Made by a program: the position numbers and the translations under genes. The notes below the pieces were generated by a model. The model searched no databases. It was not told the DNA's origin and saw nothing but the letters and a program-made list of their open reading frames with translations. A DNA stretch of 64,000 bases from assembly GCF_036046055.1 (NCBI RefSeq), contig NZ_CP107939.1, positions 6,820,001-6,884,000 on the forward strand. Direction: 5' to 3'. Positions 35,412 through 43,948 of this stretch are shown piece by piece; within the stretch, counting starts at the first letter, position 1, and the number at the start of each line of letters is the position of its first letter. The stretch is from Nocardia sp. NBC_00403 (lineage in GTDB: Bacteria > Actinomycetota > Actinomycetes > Mycobacteriales > Mycobacteriaceae).

Positions 35412-36021
35412 ATGGGCGACACCGAGCCGCAGATCGCGGACGGAAAAGTGCTGTGGCACTTCACGATGTCACTGGACGGATTCGTGGCGGGGCCGAACCA
35501 CGAGATGGACTGGATGGCCGGTGTTTCGTTCGATCGGGACCTGGTCGAGGAGTAAGCCGAAACCACCGGCGCCGTGCTGGGGGGAACGGCTGGGACCGAT
35601 TCCCGGACGCCGGCGGTGTGTACGGCGGTGCCTGGCGCGGACTGATCTTCGTGTTCACCCACCACCCCGAGGACGCGACACCTGCCGCTGGAGTCACGTT
35701 CTTGAATTGCGGCGCGGCCGAGGCGGTGCGGCCGAGGCGGTACGGATCGGACTGGCGGTGGCAGGCGGGAAGAACCTCGAAGTGTTCTCGCCGACCATCG
35801 GCCGTCAGCTGCTCGAACTGGGACTGATCGATGAGGTCGACCTGCACATCGCACCGATCCTGCTCGGCGAGGGCATCCGGCTGCACGACAACCCGGGCAG
35901 TGCGCCGATCCGTCTCCACTGGATCAGCGAAGGCGACCCTACGTCGGCCGTCAACGTACGGTACCGACCGGTCTCACCGGCGAAAGATCCCGACCGAGAC
36001 AGTGTCGTCACCGAGCGATGA
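35412..36021 (+). pseudogene. DHFR-like (RibD C-terminal family) reductase, frameshifted
   Basis: It begins with GGAGG, ATG and FTMSLDGFVAGPNHEMDWM, a typical start of the dihydrofolate-reductase-like family. A stop follows at 35553 (DRDLVEE). Later parts lie in other frames: GGVYGGAWRGLIFVFTHHPE in one, then AGGKNLEVFSPTIGRQLLEL and IDEVDLHIAPILLGEGIRL in another, up to the end at 36021. At least two indels separate the pieces. The product was about 200 residues and resembled uncharacterised NADPH-dependent reductases. Confidence 0.85.
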
Positions 36022-36197
36022 CGGTTGGCGCCAGGCCGCGGCGGGCGTCGACAGTCGGCGACGGAGTTGACGAACGGTCGACGTCAGCGCACGACAACAG
36101 CGCGTTCGACTGCGTGCGCTGGATCGACCGGGATGTCGGTGGGCGGCGTTAGGCTTTGCCGCGTTGCGTTGTGAAGTCGAGGTAGGGGGTTGCCGCG

Positions 36198-37421
36198 TTG
36201 ACGATGGATCGAGGCCTGGCGCCGAGTGCGGGCGATGGCGGCCACGATGATGCGGAATTCGAGCTTGTCGACGACATCGAAGGGGATGTGTCGCTCGGGC
36301 TCGAGGAGATCAACGAGTTGTTGGGTGAACTGGTCGAGATGCATGGGGATCGGCGGCGGCGGGATGCGGAGATCGTCGGGTTCCGATTGGGGGTGAGCGG
36401 GGAGGCGCCGGAGACGTTGGCGCGGATCGGGGCCCGATATGACCTGTCGCGGGACCGAATTCGGCAGTTGCATACGCGGGCGGTGGGGCAGATCATTCGG
36501 GAAGCGCAGCTGAGCGGGCATCGAGCGGCGGGGGTGTTCGGGGCGCGATATCCGGTGGGGACGCGGGATTCGCAGTTGGTGCGGGCGTTGCTGGTGGAGA
36601 CGTACGCGACGGACAGCGATATCGCGGCCAACGAGTTGTCGTATCTGAAGCTGCGGCTTGCGGGGCATGCCGGGGAGGACGCGCGGCGGATCGCGGGGTT
36701 TGTGATGCAGCGGATCATGGCATGGCAGAAGAAGACGAATCGGCGGCTGGCGAAGTTGCACCATGCGGAACCGTCGGCGAGCGATGAGGTGAATTCGTGG
36801 CTGGGGCAAGTTGATCGGCCCGGGTCGGTGGTTGCTGCTGCGCTGCCCCGCGGGTCGGCGCGGGTCGTCGACGGCGATGACGACGGTAGGGGCAGGTTCT
36901 ATCTGGGCAAGGTGGGGCGCGACGTGCCGTTCGATTCCGGGCTGGAGGCTCGACTGTTGCGGATCCTCAACGCGAGCGATCTGATCGCCACGTTCCAGGA
37001 GCAGCCGAGCGCCGTCGAATATCAGGTGGACGGCACCGATCGGGTCTTCTACCCGAGCATCGTCGCCGAGCTGGCCGACAAACGGGCCGTGCTGATCGAT
37101 GTCCAACCGCTGGGACACGTCGGCTTTCACATCAATAGGGCCAAGTCGGCTGCGGGGCGTGCCTACGCGCACGCCAACGGGTGGGGCTGGCTGGTCTGGA
37201 CAGGTAGCCGACTCGGTGTGCCGGAACTGCGTGGGCGGCAGGTCGATTCACAGTCCGAGAGTCGGTTGCGTGAGCTGGTCGACAGCGGGCCGGTGCACTG
37301 GCCTGCAATACAACGCTTGCGGACGGAGACCGGACTCGAATTGCTCGACCTCACCACACTGGTCCTGCGCAACGAATGGCGCTGGGATCGCGCGCCGTTC
37401 CGATTGACCGCGGGCCGCTGA
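36198..37421 (+). CDS. Sigma-4-like HTH fused to a TnsA-like nuclease fold
   Basis: The protein has 407 residues. Residues 1-60 are acidic. Residues 66-100 (EAPETLARIGARYDLSRDRI, RQLHTRAVGQII) match the sigma-70 region 4 helix-turn-helix. A helical linker follows. Residues 233-340 resemble the TnsA N-terminal endonuclease: Glu250 in GLEARLLRIL, then IATFQEQPSAVEYQVDG, RVFYPSIVAEL and AVLIDVQPLG. The usual PD and ExK positions read PS and DVQ, so activity is doubtful. The end (HWPAIQRLRTETGLELLDLT) may be another small domain. The TTG start has GGGGG eight bases upstream; ATG 36204 is also possible. The gene converges with a CoiA-like gene. Function is unknown. Confidence 0.78.
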   Translation: MTMDRGLAPSAGDGGHDDAEFELVDDIEGDVSLGLEEINELLGELVEMHGDRRRRDAEIVGFRLGVSGEAPETLARIGARYDLSRDRIRQLHTRAVGQIIREAQLSGHRAAGVFGARYPVGTRDSQLVRALLVETYATDSDIAANELSYLKLRLAGHAGEDARRIAGFVMQRIMAWQKKTNRRLAKLHHAEPSASDEVNSWLGQVDRPGSVVAAALPRGSARVVDGDDDGRGRFYLGKVGRDVPFDSGLEARLLRILNASDLIATFQEQPSAVEYQVDGTDRVFYPSIVAELADKRAVLIDVQPLGHVGFHINRAKSAAGRAYAHANGWGWLVWTGSRLGVPELRGRQVDSQSESRLRELVDSGPVHWPAIQRLRTETGLELLDLTTLVLRNEWRWDRAPFRLTAGR

Positions 37422-37438
37422 CGCGGCCGTCGTCCATC

Positions 37439-38419
37439 TCAGCGCACCACCATCGCACCGGCCAGGAAGGTGACGATCAGCATCATGGCGCAGCAGGTGA
37501 TCAGTTGCCAGTGGCTGATGGTCTGCTGGAGATTGGTGATGGTGGCGCGCAGGCTGGTGTCGACTCGATTGTGGTCGGCGAGCCTGCGCTGCGCTGCGGC
37601 AAGTGAGTCGGCGTGCTCCTGGGTGGATTCCTCGGCGCGCTCCAACCGGGCGGTGAGCTTCATGATCTGTTTCTGCTTGTCCCGCACCGATTTCCGGGAC
37701 AGGGCCAGCGTGGTGCGCTGATTGACCAGTTCCCGGCGTTGGCGGGCGATGACGCTGGCCTGCGTTCTGGTGTGGTGTTCCCAGTCGGTCACGGTTGCCC
37801 ATCCTCCTGTCGTCACGTCGCGGTAGCCCCACACGATGTCACCGGTGACCCAGCCCCGCAGAAAGTCGCGCAGTTCATACGGTTCGCGTTGCGGAACGAC
37901 CACGGCACTGTGCGCGGCGTCGAGCATTCCGAGGTCGATGAGGTAGTCGCAGGCGGGTGGCGCAAGATCGGCGACCCCGATCGCGGGCAAGTAGGCCACC
38001 CAATAGCCCGGCGCGCACAGCCAGAGCACACCGGCACACCCGGACGCACGCAGCCGCTCGGTATGTTGCTGTGCCGAATCCCGATCCAGCGGCCCGCTGC
38101 GCACCTCGATGGCGAACTGCCGGTCGCCGACCCGCCAGTAGATGTCCACCGGCACGTCGCCGACGCGGCGATCAACCTCGGCCTCGTCGGCGCCGTAGGC
38201 GAGCATCCTGGCGGCCAGCCAATACTTCAGCCGCCGAATATTCCATTGCGCGTCGACACATTCCGGGCACCGACAGGCATATCCGGACTCGTCCCGCACC
38301 GGTCCGCGCACACGCCCATCGGACACCGCGTCATCGGACACGCGACTATCCGATATGCCCAATTCGGCGAGCATCGCCCGACGCCCGCAAGCGGTGTCCA
38401 CTCGCTGCTTCGTCCTCAC
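37439..38419 (-). CDS. CoiA-like nuclease-fold protein with C-terminal membrane anchor
   Basis: The 326-residue protein starts at GTG 38419, seven bases after GGGGAG. A CxxC pair (CRCPEC, possible zinc binding) precedes a PD-(D/E)xK-like core, VPVDIYWRVGDRQFAIEVRS, followed by a helix and GCAGVLWLCAPGYWV. This is like the competence protein CoiA, with Arg where CoiA has Gln or Lys. A long coiled coil (about residues 215-300, RKSVRDKQKQIMKLTARLER) and a final hydrophobic helix, LITCCAMMLIVTFLAGAMVV, follow, so it is probably tail-anchored in the membrane. It converges with the TnsA-like gene, 17 bases between stops. Function is unknown. Confidence 0.78.
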   Translation of the reverse strand: MRTKQRVDTACGRRAMLAELGISDSRVSDDAVSDGRVRGPVRDESGYACRCPECVDAQWNIRRLKYWLAARMLAYGADEAEVDRRVGDVPVDIYWRVGDRQFAIEVRSGPLDRDSAQQHTERLRASGCAGVLWLCAPGYWVAYLPAIGVADLAPPACDYLIDLGMLDAAHSAVVVPQREPYELRDFLRGWVTGDIVWGYRDVTTGGWATVTDWEHHTRTQASVIARQRRELVNQRTTLALSRKSVRDKQKQIMKLTARLERAEESTQEHADSLAAAQRRLADHNRVDTSLRATITNLQQTISHWQLITCCAMMLIVTFLAGAMVVR

Positions 38420-38949
38420 GCGACCACTCCCCTGCCCAAACCACCGCAGTTCCGACGACCTCGATCGCCGGCCATAGATCAAGAGTGCGTCAGACTTCCA
38501 TCGCCCGCCAGTCCCCTTTACCCCGCGCTCGGGTGCGCCACAATTGGAGAACTACCGCCTACCAGCCAATGTGCAGTGCGTCACAAGGGATTTCGCAGCG
38601 ACATACGAGAGCATCACCACAGAAGTTCCGGCGGATTGCCACTTGCCGCCATTCCATGACACGGCCGGACCACGACGCACGTGCATTCGAGACGTTCGGC
38701 CGTCTGTGCCGAGGCGTCCATGCCACCCGTACAGCCCCCTCGACACAGTCGCTCGCTTCCATGCCGATCTACTATCGGTCGATCACCGCTGCAGCGATAG
38801 CGCACGACAGCGAGTAGTTTCCCAAGCGAACGAAAAGTGCCGCGGCCCACTGGGTGTTGGTTGCCTCGAGCCGCGTATCTACCGATCGACGGATAGAATC
38901 GGCCGGCCACGGGCGGAGTTCGGGCACATACGGGGAAGAAGGTAAACGA
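38420..38949. other. Intergenic region, no gene supported
   Basis: About 530 bases between divergent genes. Several open frames cover it on both strands, but none has a familiar motif or good ribosome-binding site. It should hold promoters for both neighbours. Confidence 0.5.
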
Positions 38950-40140
38950 ATGGACCACGGCGAGCCGGGTGGCGAGTCGATCGGCGCGCTCTTGTCGAGC
39001 CTCGCGACGACCTTGCGCGAGGTGAGCGACAAGCTGGACGCTGTGGCCGGCCGCGTGGACGATCGCGAAGACAACGACGTGGTCGAGCGCCTTGCGAAGC
39101 TGGAGGCGTGGGCTTTTCGTGCCGGGGACGATGTGGCGAAGCTGGACGTGCGATTGGAACGCGTCGAATCCGGCAGCGCCACGAGCAAGGACACCGTCGA
39201 GGCCGCTTCCAGCAGGCTCGACGCGAGTCGTCCGGATTCGCCGAAGCTGCCCTCGCGCGCGCAACGCCGCGAAGCGACCGCGATACCGCCGCTCGCAGAC
39301 CAGTCCGAACGGACACCGACAGCGCCCTTCGACGTTACTCCGGCGACGCCACGCCGAGACCCCGCCTCAGCCGTGACTCCGGATAGCCGGACCGAGCCCG
39401 CGGCTCCCGCCTTCCGCAACGAACGGCCCGAATCCCTGGCGACTCCAATGCAGCACGAGCAGGTCGAGCCGGCGACGATCACCCCACGCACACCACGCGC
39501 CGAGTCGACCGCAGCCCCGTTCCACAACGAACCCTTCGGTCCCGCGACACACAGCGAGCCACGTAACTCCCGGCTCGAGCAGACGGCACCGACCTTCGGC
39601 AACGAGCGCCTGGAGCCCCTAGCGCCGCCCCCTGGCGAATGGGCGCAGGCAGCCCCCACTACGCACTCCGAGCGACCCGAACCTGCCGAGACCCGGAGCA
39701 ACGAACGCCTCACTCCCCCTCCCCCGGCATCCCGAAACGACTGGGCCGACTTCAGCACACCCGCCGCGGGCAACGGCCGCGGCGCATCCACGCCGACCAC
39801 GAACCACGACCGGGTCGACTACAACAACGCAGGATCGAGCAACGGCCGGACCGACTACAACACGCCTGGTTCGAGTAACGGCCGCCTAGAACCGCCCCCG
39901 TCCCGACCCGATTCCAGCATGACCGCGCCCCGCAACGACCGCGAAGAAGTCGTCCCCATGTCGCCGGGAGCCCATCGCGCCGCCGCCACAAACACCGAAG
40001 ACAATTCTCACGTGGACAAGCTGCAGGCGATGCTCGACGAACTCAAGCGCAACGGCCCCTTCGGCGCTCGCCCCGAGGCGCCTTCTCAAAGCGAATTGCC
40101 CGGTATCGACCCGCATTTCGCGGTGCGAACCGAGGGGTAG
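38950..40140 (+). CDS. Coiled-coil protein with long disordered region
   Basis: The 396-residue protein has an N-terminal helical coiled coil (about residues 10-90: LLSSLATTLREVSDKLDAVA, VVERLAKLEAWAFRAGDDVA). A Pro/Thr/Asn/Glu-rich disordered region follows, with irregular repeats of the type RNERPES, FGNERLEP and NNAGSSNGRTDY, SSNGRLEPP. A short C-terminal helix, HVDKLQAMLDELKRNGPFGA, ends it. There is no signal peptide or membrane helix. No family is recognised; a scaffold or cell-envelope-associated role is possible. ATG 38950 follows AAGGTAAACG. Confidence 0.72.
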   Translation: MDHGEPGGESIGALLSSLATTLREVSDKLDAVAGRVDDREDNDVVERLAKLEAWAFRAGDDVAKLDVRLERVESGSATSKDTVEAASSRLDASRPDSPKLPSRAQRREATAIPPLADQSERTPTAPFDVTPATPRRDPASAVTPDSRTEPAAPAFRNERPESLATPMQHEQVEPATITPRTPRAESTAAPFHNEPFGPATHSEPRNSRLEQTAPTFGNERLEPLAPPPGEWAQAAPTTHSERPEPAETRSNERLTPPPPASRNDWADFSTPAAGNGRGASTPTTNHDRVDYNNAGSSNGRTDYNTPGSSNGRLEPPPSRPDSSMTAPRNDREEVVPMSPGAHRAAATNTEDNSHVDKLQAMLDELKRNGPFGARPEAPSQSELPGIDPHFAVRTEG

Positions 40141-40543
40141 ACAGCGGCCCTCCGGTGCCTGACACGGGCTGTTCGTCCCCCTGAACACGCCACCGCGGCC
40201 GACCCCAAGCCGTACCGATCGCAGAAACTGAACCCCGCATAGAACTCTCGGGCGACGATGCCGAGGGCCCTCGTTCGAGACCGCAGGACCGGGTGACCAA
40301 GGCCTGCCTGCGACTTCGATGCAGTCCTGAAACAGCCGTCACCACGCCCGCAAGCGCATACCACCTCGACCTGGTGTCCGGGCGGCTCGGCGGGCTCAGC
40401 ACAAGGCAGCGGCACGATCGAGGCGGGCGAGCCGATGTCGACGGCGGACTGTCCCGACTACCGGTTGTTTGCCCACGAACCCCGGCCGGCGTCTGATGAA
40501 CCCCGGCCCGCGTCTGATATCGACAGGGCACGGCCGAGGCGGC
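40141..40543. other. Intergenic region with a short tandem repeat
   Basis: No gene is seen between the coiled-coil gene and the end of the LysR gene. It contains a 21-base tandem repeat at 40477-40518. Confidence 0.5.
40477..40518. repeat. 21-bp tandem duplication
   Basis: GAACCCCGGCCGGCGTCTGA(T) at 40477-40497 is followed at once by a copy differing in one base at 40498-40518. Confidence 0.85.
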
Positions 40544-41482
40544 CTACTGTCGGTCGCCGTGGCGAGGGCTCGGGTCGGCGCCCTCGACAGCGTTGGTGAG
40601 GACGGCGCGGATCAGCTCACGAAACCAGCGGTGGCCACTGTCGGCAGTGTTGCGGGGGTGCCAGGCCATACCGATGGTCACCTCCGGCAGGGGTAGCGGA
40701 ATCTTGAAGGCACACAACCCGAGTGCGGTCAGTGTGGTGGCGCTGAGGGCCGCGGGGGCCGGGCAGATCAGGTGACCCGCGCGGACGGCGAGCAATGCGG
40801 TGGTGAGGTTCGGGACGGTCGCCACGACGCGGCGGGTGCGCCCGTGCAAGGCCAGTCGGTCGTCGATGGGTCCCCGGGCGCGCCCGAGTCGGGAAATGGC
40901 GAGGTGGGCGGCCGAGGCGAAGGCCGCCACCGTGACGCGGTCGGTGACGAGCGGGTGGTCGGGCGCGGCGACGCCGATCACGCGGTCGCCGAGCACCCGT
41001 TGCACCGTCGTTTCCGGATCGGTGTGGTCTATGACGCCCACCTCGATGTCGACTCGACCGTCACGTAACGCTGCGGTCCCTTCGAGAGTGTCGGGCAGAA
41101 AATGCACTGTGACGCCAGGGGCTCGGGTCCGGACGGCGGCCAGCAGCGGGGCGGCAAGTTCGGTCAGCACCGTGTCGCCCGCCTGCACGGCGAAGCTGCG
41201 CTTGAGCCCCGCGGGGTCGAGGGCGCCGTGCGGGGTGAGCAGCGCACGGCCCTGCTCGACCAACACGCTCACTTCGTAGCGCAACTCCAGCGCGCGCGGC
41301 GTCGGCACCAGATTGCGGCCTGCGCGCACCAGCAGTGGATCGCCGAGCACGCGACGCAACCGAGCCAGCGTTCGGCTCATCGCGGGGGCCGAGGTGTGCA
41401 ACCGCTCGGCAGCCCGCGTGACGCTGTGGGTGTCCAGTAGCGCATCCAGAGCAACCAACAGGTTCATGTCCAAGGCTTCCAC
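40544..41482 (-). CDS. LysR-family transcriptional regulator
   Basis: The 312-residue protein has an N-terminal LysR winged helix (LLDTHSVTRAAERLHTSAPA, MSRTLARLRRVLGDPLLVRA) and a periplasmic-binding-like effector domain (FAVQAGDTVLTELAAPLLAA, VDIEVGVIDHTDPETTVQRV). It starts at GTG 41482 or ATG 41467. It is divergent from a now broken beta-propeller gene, and the region between them holds a perfect 12-bp inverted repeat, so that gene and lysR itself are the likely targets. The ligand is unknown. Confidence 0.9.
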   Translation of the reverse strand: MEALDMNLLVALDALLDTHSVTRAAERLHTSAPAMSRTLARLRRVLGDPLLVRAGRNLVPTPRALELRYEVSVLVEQGRALLTPHGALDPAGLKRSFAVQAGDTVLTELAAPLLAAVRTRAPGVTVHFLPDTLEGTAALRDGRVDIEVGVIDHTDPETTVQRVLGDRVIGVAAPDHPLVTDRVTVAAFASAAHLAISRLGRARGPIDDRLALHGRTRRVVATVPNLTTALLAVRAGHLICPAPAALSATTLTALGLCAFKIPLPLPEVTIGMAWHPRNTADSGHRWFRELIRAVLTNAVEGADPSPRHGDRQ

Positions 41483-41486
41483 CTAT

Positions 41487-41538
41487 GGATTATCACCATC
41501 GGAAAGACAACTTACCAATATTGCACTGGTGATAATCC
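41487..41538. promoter_or_regulatory. Inverted repeat between lysR and the propeller gene
   Basis: GGATTATCACCA (41487-41498) and its exact reverse complement TGGTGATAATCC (41527-41538) flank 28 bases that include ACTTACCAATATT. Position and spacing suit a LysR-type regulator binding both sites. The left arm starts 4 bases upstream of the lysR start codon. Confidence 0.65.
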
Positions 41539-41617
41539 GTGTCGGCTCCTAGCGCTGTCGACAGACGGTGCCGTCCTGCCGATCTCGAAATCCACTGCCG
41601 GAAGGACGCATCCACTC

Positions 41618-42371
41618 ATGTCCCCGCATCCCCAGCTCGCTGTGCTGAGCCAGAGCGGCTGCAGACGGAGCTTCTTCGACCTCTCCACCCGAACCCGTAC
41701 AGCACGAATCGATGTCCTCCCCGAAGGACACGAACTGCGTTTCGATCCCAGCTCACGGCTGTTATACGCCAGCCACACCTATCGCTCGGGCCATTGGCCG
41801 GCTCATGCGGCCGAGAGCCACGAGATCACCGTGGTCGATGTCGACACCCATGACGTCGCCGATGTCATCAACCTGTCTCCGGAGCACGCACCGCACGAAC
41901 TGTTGCTCGACTCCGATGCTGGGCTGCTGTACGCGAGTGTCGAGGAGGGACCCGCAGGACCGGGCGGGCTTGTGGCGATCGATCTGGAATCCCGACATAT
42001 GGTGCGCCGCATCTCGGCGGACGCCGCGATCCCGCACTGGGCCACACTCACCGCGGACGGCAAGAAGGTCTAAACCAGCAACAATCGGGCACCATTCGTT
42101 TCGGTGCTCGATCTCGCCGGTCATGGGGCGGCACGACGGCTACCGGTGCCGGGGTAGCGAGGGCTTGGCCCTGTCACCAGACGGCATTGTCTCGACTCCC
42201 AATGGAGCACTGGGATTCGTGAGCAACCTGCAATCCGGGACCGTCAGCGTCGTCGACAACGCAGCGGTCACCGCGACTCTGGGCGTGGATCGCGGCGATG
42301 ATCTGCCGCTGGACAGATCGATCCCCAATCAGGGTGCGCACGGCGTGGCCTACATTCCGGCCATCGCCTAG
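41618..42371 (+). pseudogene. Cytoplasmic beta-propeller (YncE-like) gene, broken
   Basis: The first frame encodes QLAVLSQSGCRRSFFDLSTR, GHELRFDPSSRLLYASHTY and HELLLDSDAGLLYASVEEGP, then a stop TAA at 42071 after TADGKKV. The same frame continues NNRAPFVSVLDLAGHGAARR and hits another stop. The remaining blades (GLALSPDGIVSTPNGALGFV, NQGAHGVAYIPA) lie in another frame to 42371. One nonsense change and one indel therefore break it. It has no signal peptide, unlike the propeller at 30805. It is divergent from lysR. Confidence 0.85.
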
Positions 42372-43897
42372 CTGCCCGGCACCGCCTGGGTTCCGGCGGG
42401 CACCTGCACCCCCGGCGTGGTTTCGTTCGCCGGTGGTCGACGCTCGCCGAGACCGCGGTAGGACGACGGTTTGATCGTCCGGAACCATTGGGCGGCGCGA
42501 GTTCTCAGCGGCAACCGATAGTGCAGGTCGGCGAGCATCTCATCGATGTTGTGGATGGAGAACGGGGTGATCGCAGTGCCGTGGGCGTGGTGGCCGTTGG
42601 TCCGCTCGGCCATCCACTGCAGGCGTTCGTCGACCTGCGCGCCCATGGTCTCGGCGGTGGGCAGTGCGAGCCTGCCGTTGAGCAATGCAGCGGTCCAGTG
42701 CGCGGCGACCTCGGCGTTGAGCGCACTGATCACCGAGGAGTTGTAGCCGACGAAGGTCAGGTTCGGGACGCCGACAGGCAGGATCTGGCGGTACAGGCGG
42801 AAATTGCCGTCGTCGTCGGTGAGCTGACGCTGGATGTACGGGGTGAGGAACGGGACACGCTGATGGAATCCGGTGGCGCAGATGACGACGTCGGCCTGGA
42901 TCGTCTCGCCGGTGGACAGCTGCACGCCGGGTCCGCTGTCGCCGAGCATCTCCGCGATGGTGGCGTCGCGATGGACCGCGATGCGGCCCGCCGCCACCTG
43001 CTCGTAGAAGTTTTCGGTGGTGAGGCCGACGGTGCTTTCCGCGATCTCCTCGAACCGACCCTCAGGCACCAGACCCAATTCCCGCAGGTTCATGTGCTTG
43101 GTGGCGAGCTCCTGGATCACATCCAAATTGGTGTCGCGGAACGAGTCGCCACGACCGTGCAGGAAGCGTTCGAACCGGCCGAGCTCCTGATAGCGGAAAT
43201 GTGCCTCCCCCAGGCGGGTCAGCATCAGTCGCTCGTAATCCAGGACGCGGGCCAGCTTGCGCGGCATCTTCCACAGCAGCCGTCGCGCGACCACACTGGT
43301 CGAGGCGGCGACGTGGCTGACCGCTTCGGCGATATCGCAGGCGGACTTGCCGTAGCCGACCACCACGACCGACTTGCCGCGCACGGCTTCGACGTCATGG
43401 AATTTCGAGGCGACACCCAGCTGCCCGCCCGCGCGGCGGAAACGGTCGGCACCCGGGAAGTCGGGTAGCACGGGATCGCTGAACACGCCGTTGGCGATTA
43501 CCAGGTGGTCGCAGGAGGTGCGGTGGATACCGCCCCTGTCACGAATCTCCAGTAGCCAACCGCTGTCGACGGGATCGGCGGCGACCACCTCGGTATTGAG
43601 CCGCAGGTGCTCGCCCAGGCCGTTGTGACGGACGTATCCGTCCAGGTACGCCTGCATCTGTTGCCCGTCGGGCACGCGAGGGTAGTCCGCGGGCATCGGA
43701 TAGTCCGAGAAGTGATAGGTGTGCTTGCTGTTCTGCGCGCGCAGCCCCGGATACCGGCGCGTCGCGCTCCACACACCCCCGACGTCGGGAGTCCGGTCGA
43801 ATACCTCGACCGGAAATCCCTCCTGTCGCAACACCTTCGCGCAGGCGAGGCCTGCGATGCCCGCACCTACGATCGCGATGCGGTTCCCGCTCGTCAT
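42368..43897 (-). CDS. FAD-containing monooxygenase (FMO/Baeyer-Villiger-like)
   Basis: The 509-residue flavoprotein has an FAD site, IAIVGAGIAGLACAKVLRQE, an NADPH site, VVVVGYGKSACDIAEAVSHV, and the late motif ADVVICATGFHQRVPFL. An FxGxWxxx(H/D)-like region is not fully clear (FDRTPDVGGVWSATRRYPGL, then KHTYHFSDYPMP), so it sits between N-hydroxylating/FMO and Baeyer-Villiger types. ATG 43897 is chosen before the FAD motif. The start lies 51 bases downstream of a P450 stop on the same strand, so the two oxygenases are probably co-expressed and may act on one substrate. Confidence 0.88.
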   Translation of the reverse strand: MTSGNRIAIVGAGIAGLACAKVLRQEGFPVEVFDRTPDVGGVWSATRRYPGLRAQNSKHTYHFSDYPMPADYPRVPDGQQMQAYLDGYVRHNGLGEHLRLNTEVVAADPVDSGWLLEIRDRGGIHRTSCDHLVIANGVFSDPVLPDFPGADRFRRAGGQLGVASKFHDVEAVRGKSVVVVGYGKSACDIAEAVSHVAASTSVVARRLLWKMPRKLARVLDYERLMLTRLGEAHFRYQELGRFERFLHGRGDSFRDTNLDVIQELATKHMNLRELGLVPEGRFEEIAESTVGLTTENFYEQVAAGRIAVHRDATIAEMLGDSGPGVQLSTGETIQADVVICATGFHQRVPFLTPYIQRQLTDDDGNFRLYRQILPVGVPNLTFVGYNSSVISALNAEVAAHWTAALLNGRLALPTAETMGAQVDERLQWMAERTNGHHAHGTAITPFSIHNIDEMLADLHYRLPLRTRAAQWFRTIKPSSYRGLGERRPPANETTPGVQVPAGTQAVPGS

Positions 43898-43948
43898 GGG
43901 ACGGAGATTACGTCGCCTGCGCCCGTGCGGCAAAGCCCGCCTAAGATT

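Noticed and set aside
36084..37172. 362-residue open frame on the minus strand
   Set aside because: Its translation is Pro/Arg/His-rich and antisense to the TnsA-like gene, which has recognisable domains.
38544..38945. 133-residue open frame upstream of the coiled-coil gene
   Set aside because: There is no ribosome-binding site or motif, and overlapping frames on both strands look equally good.
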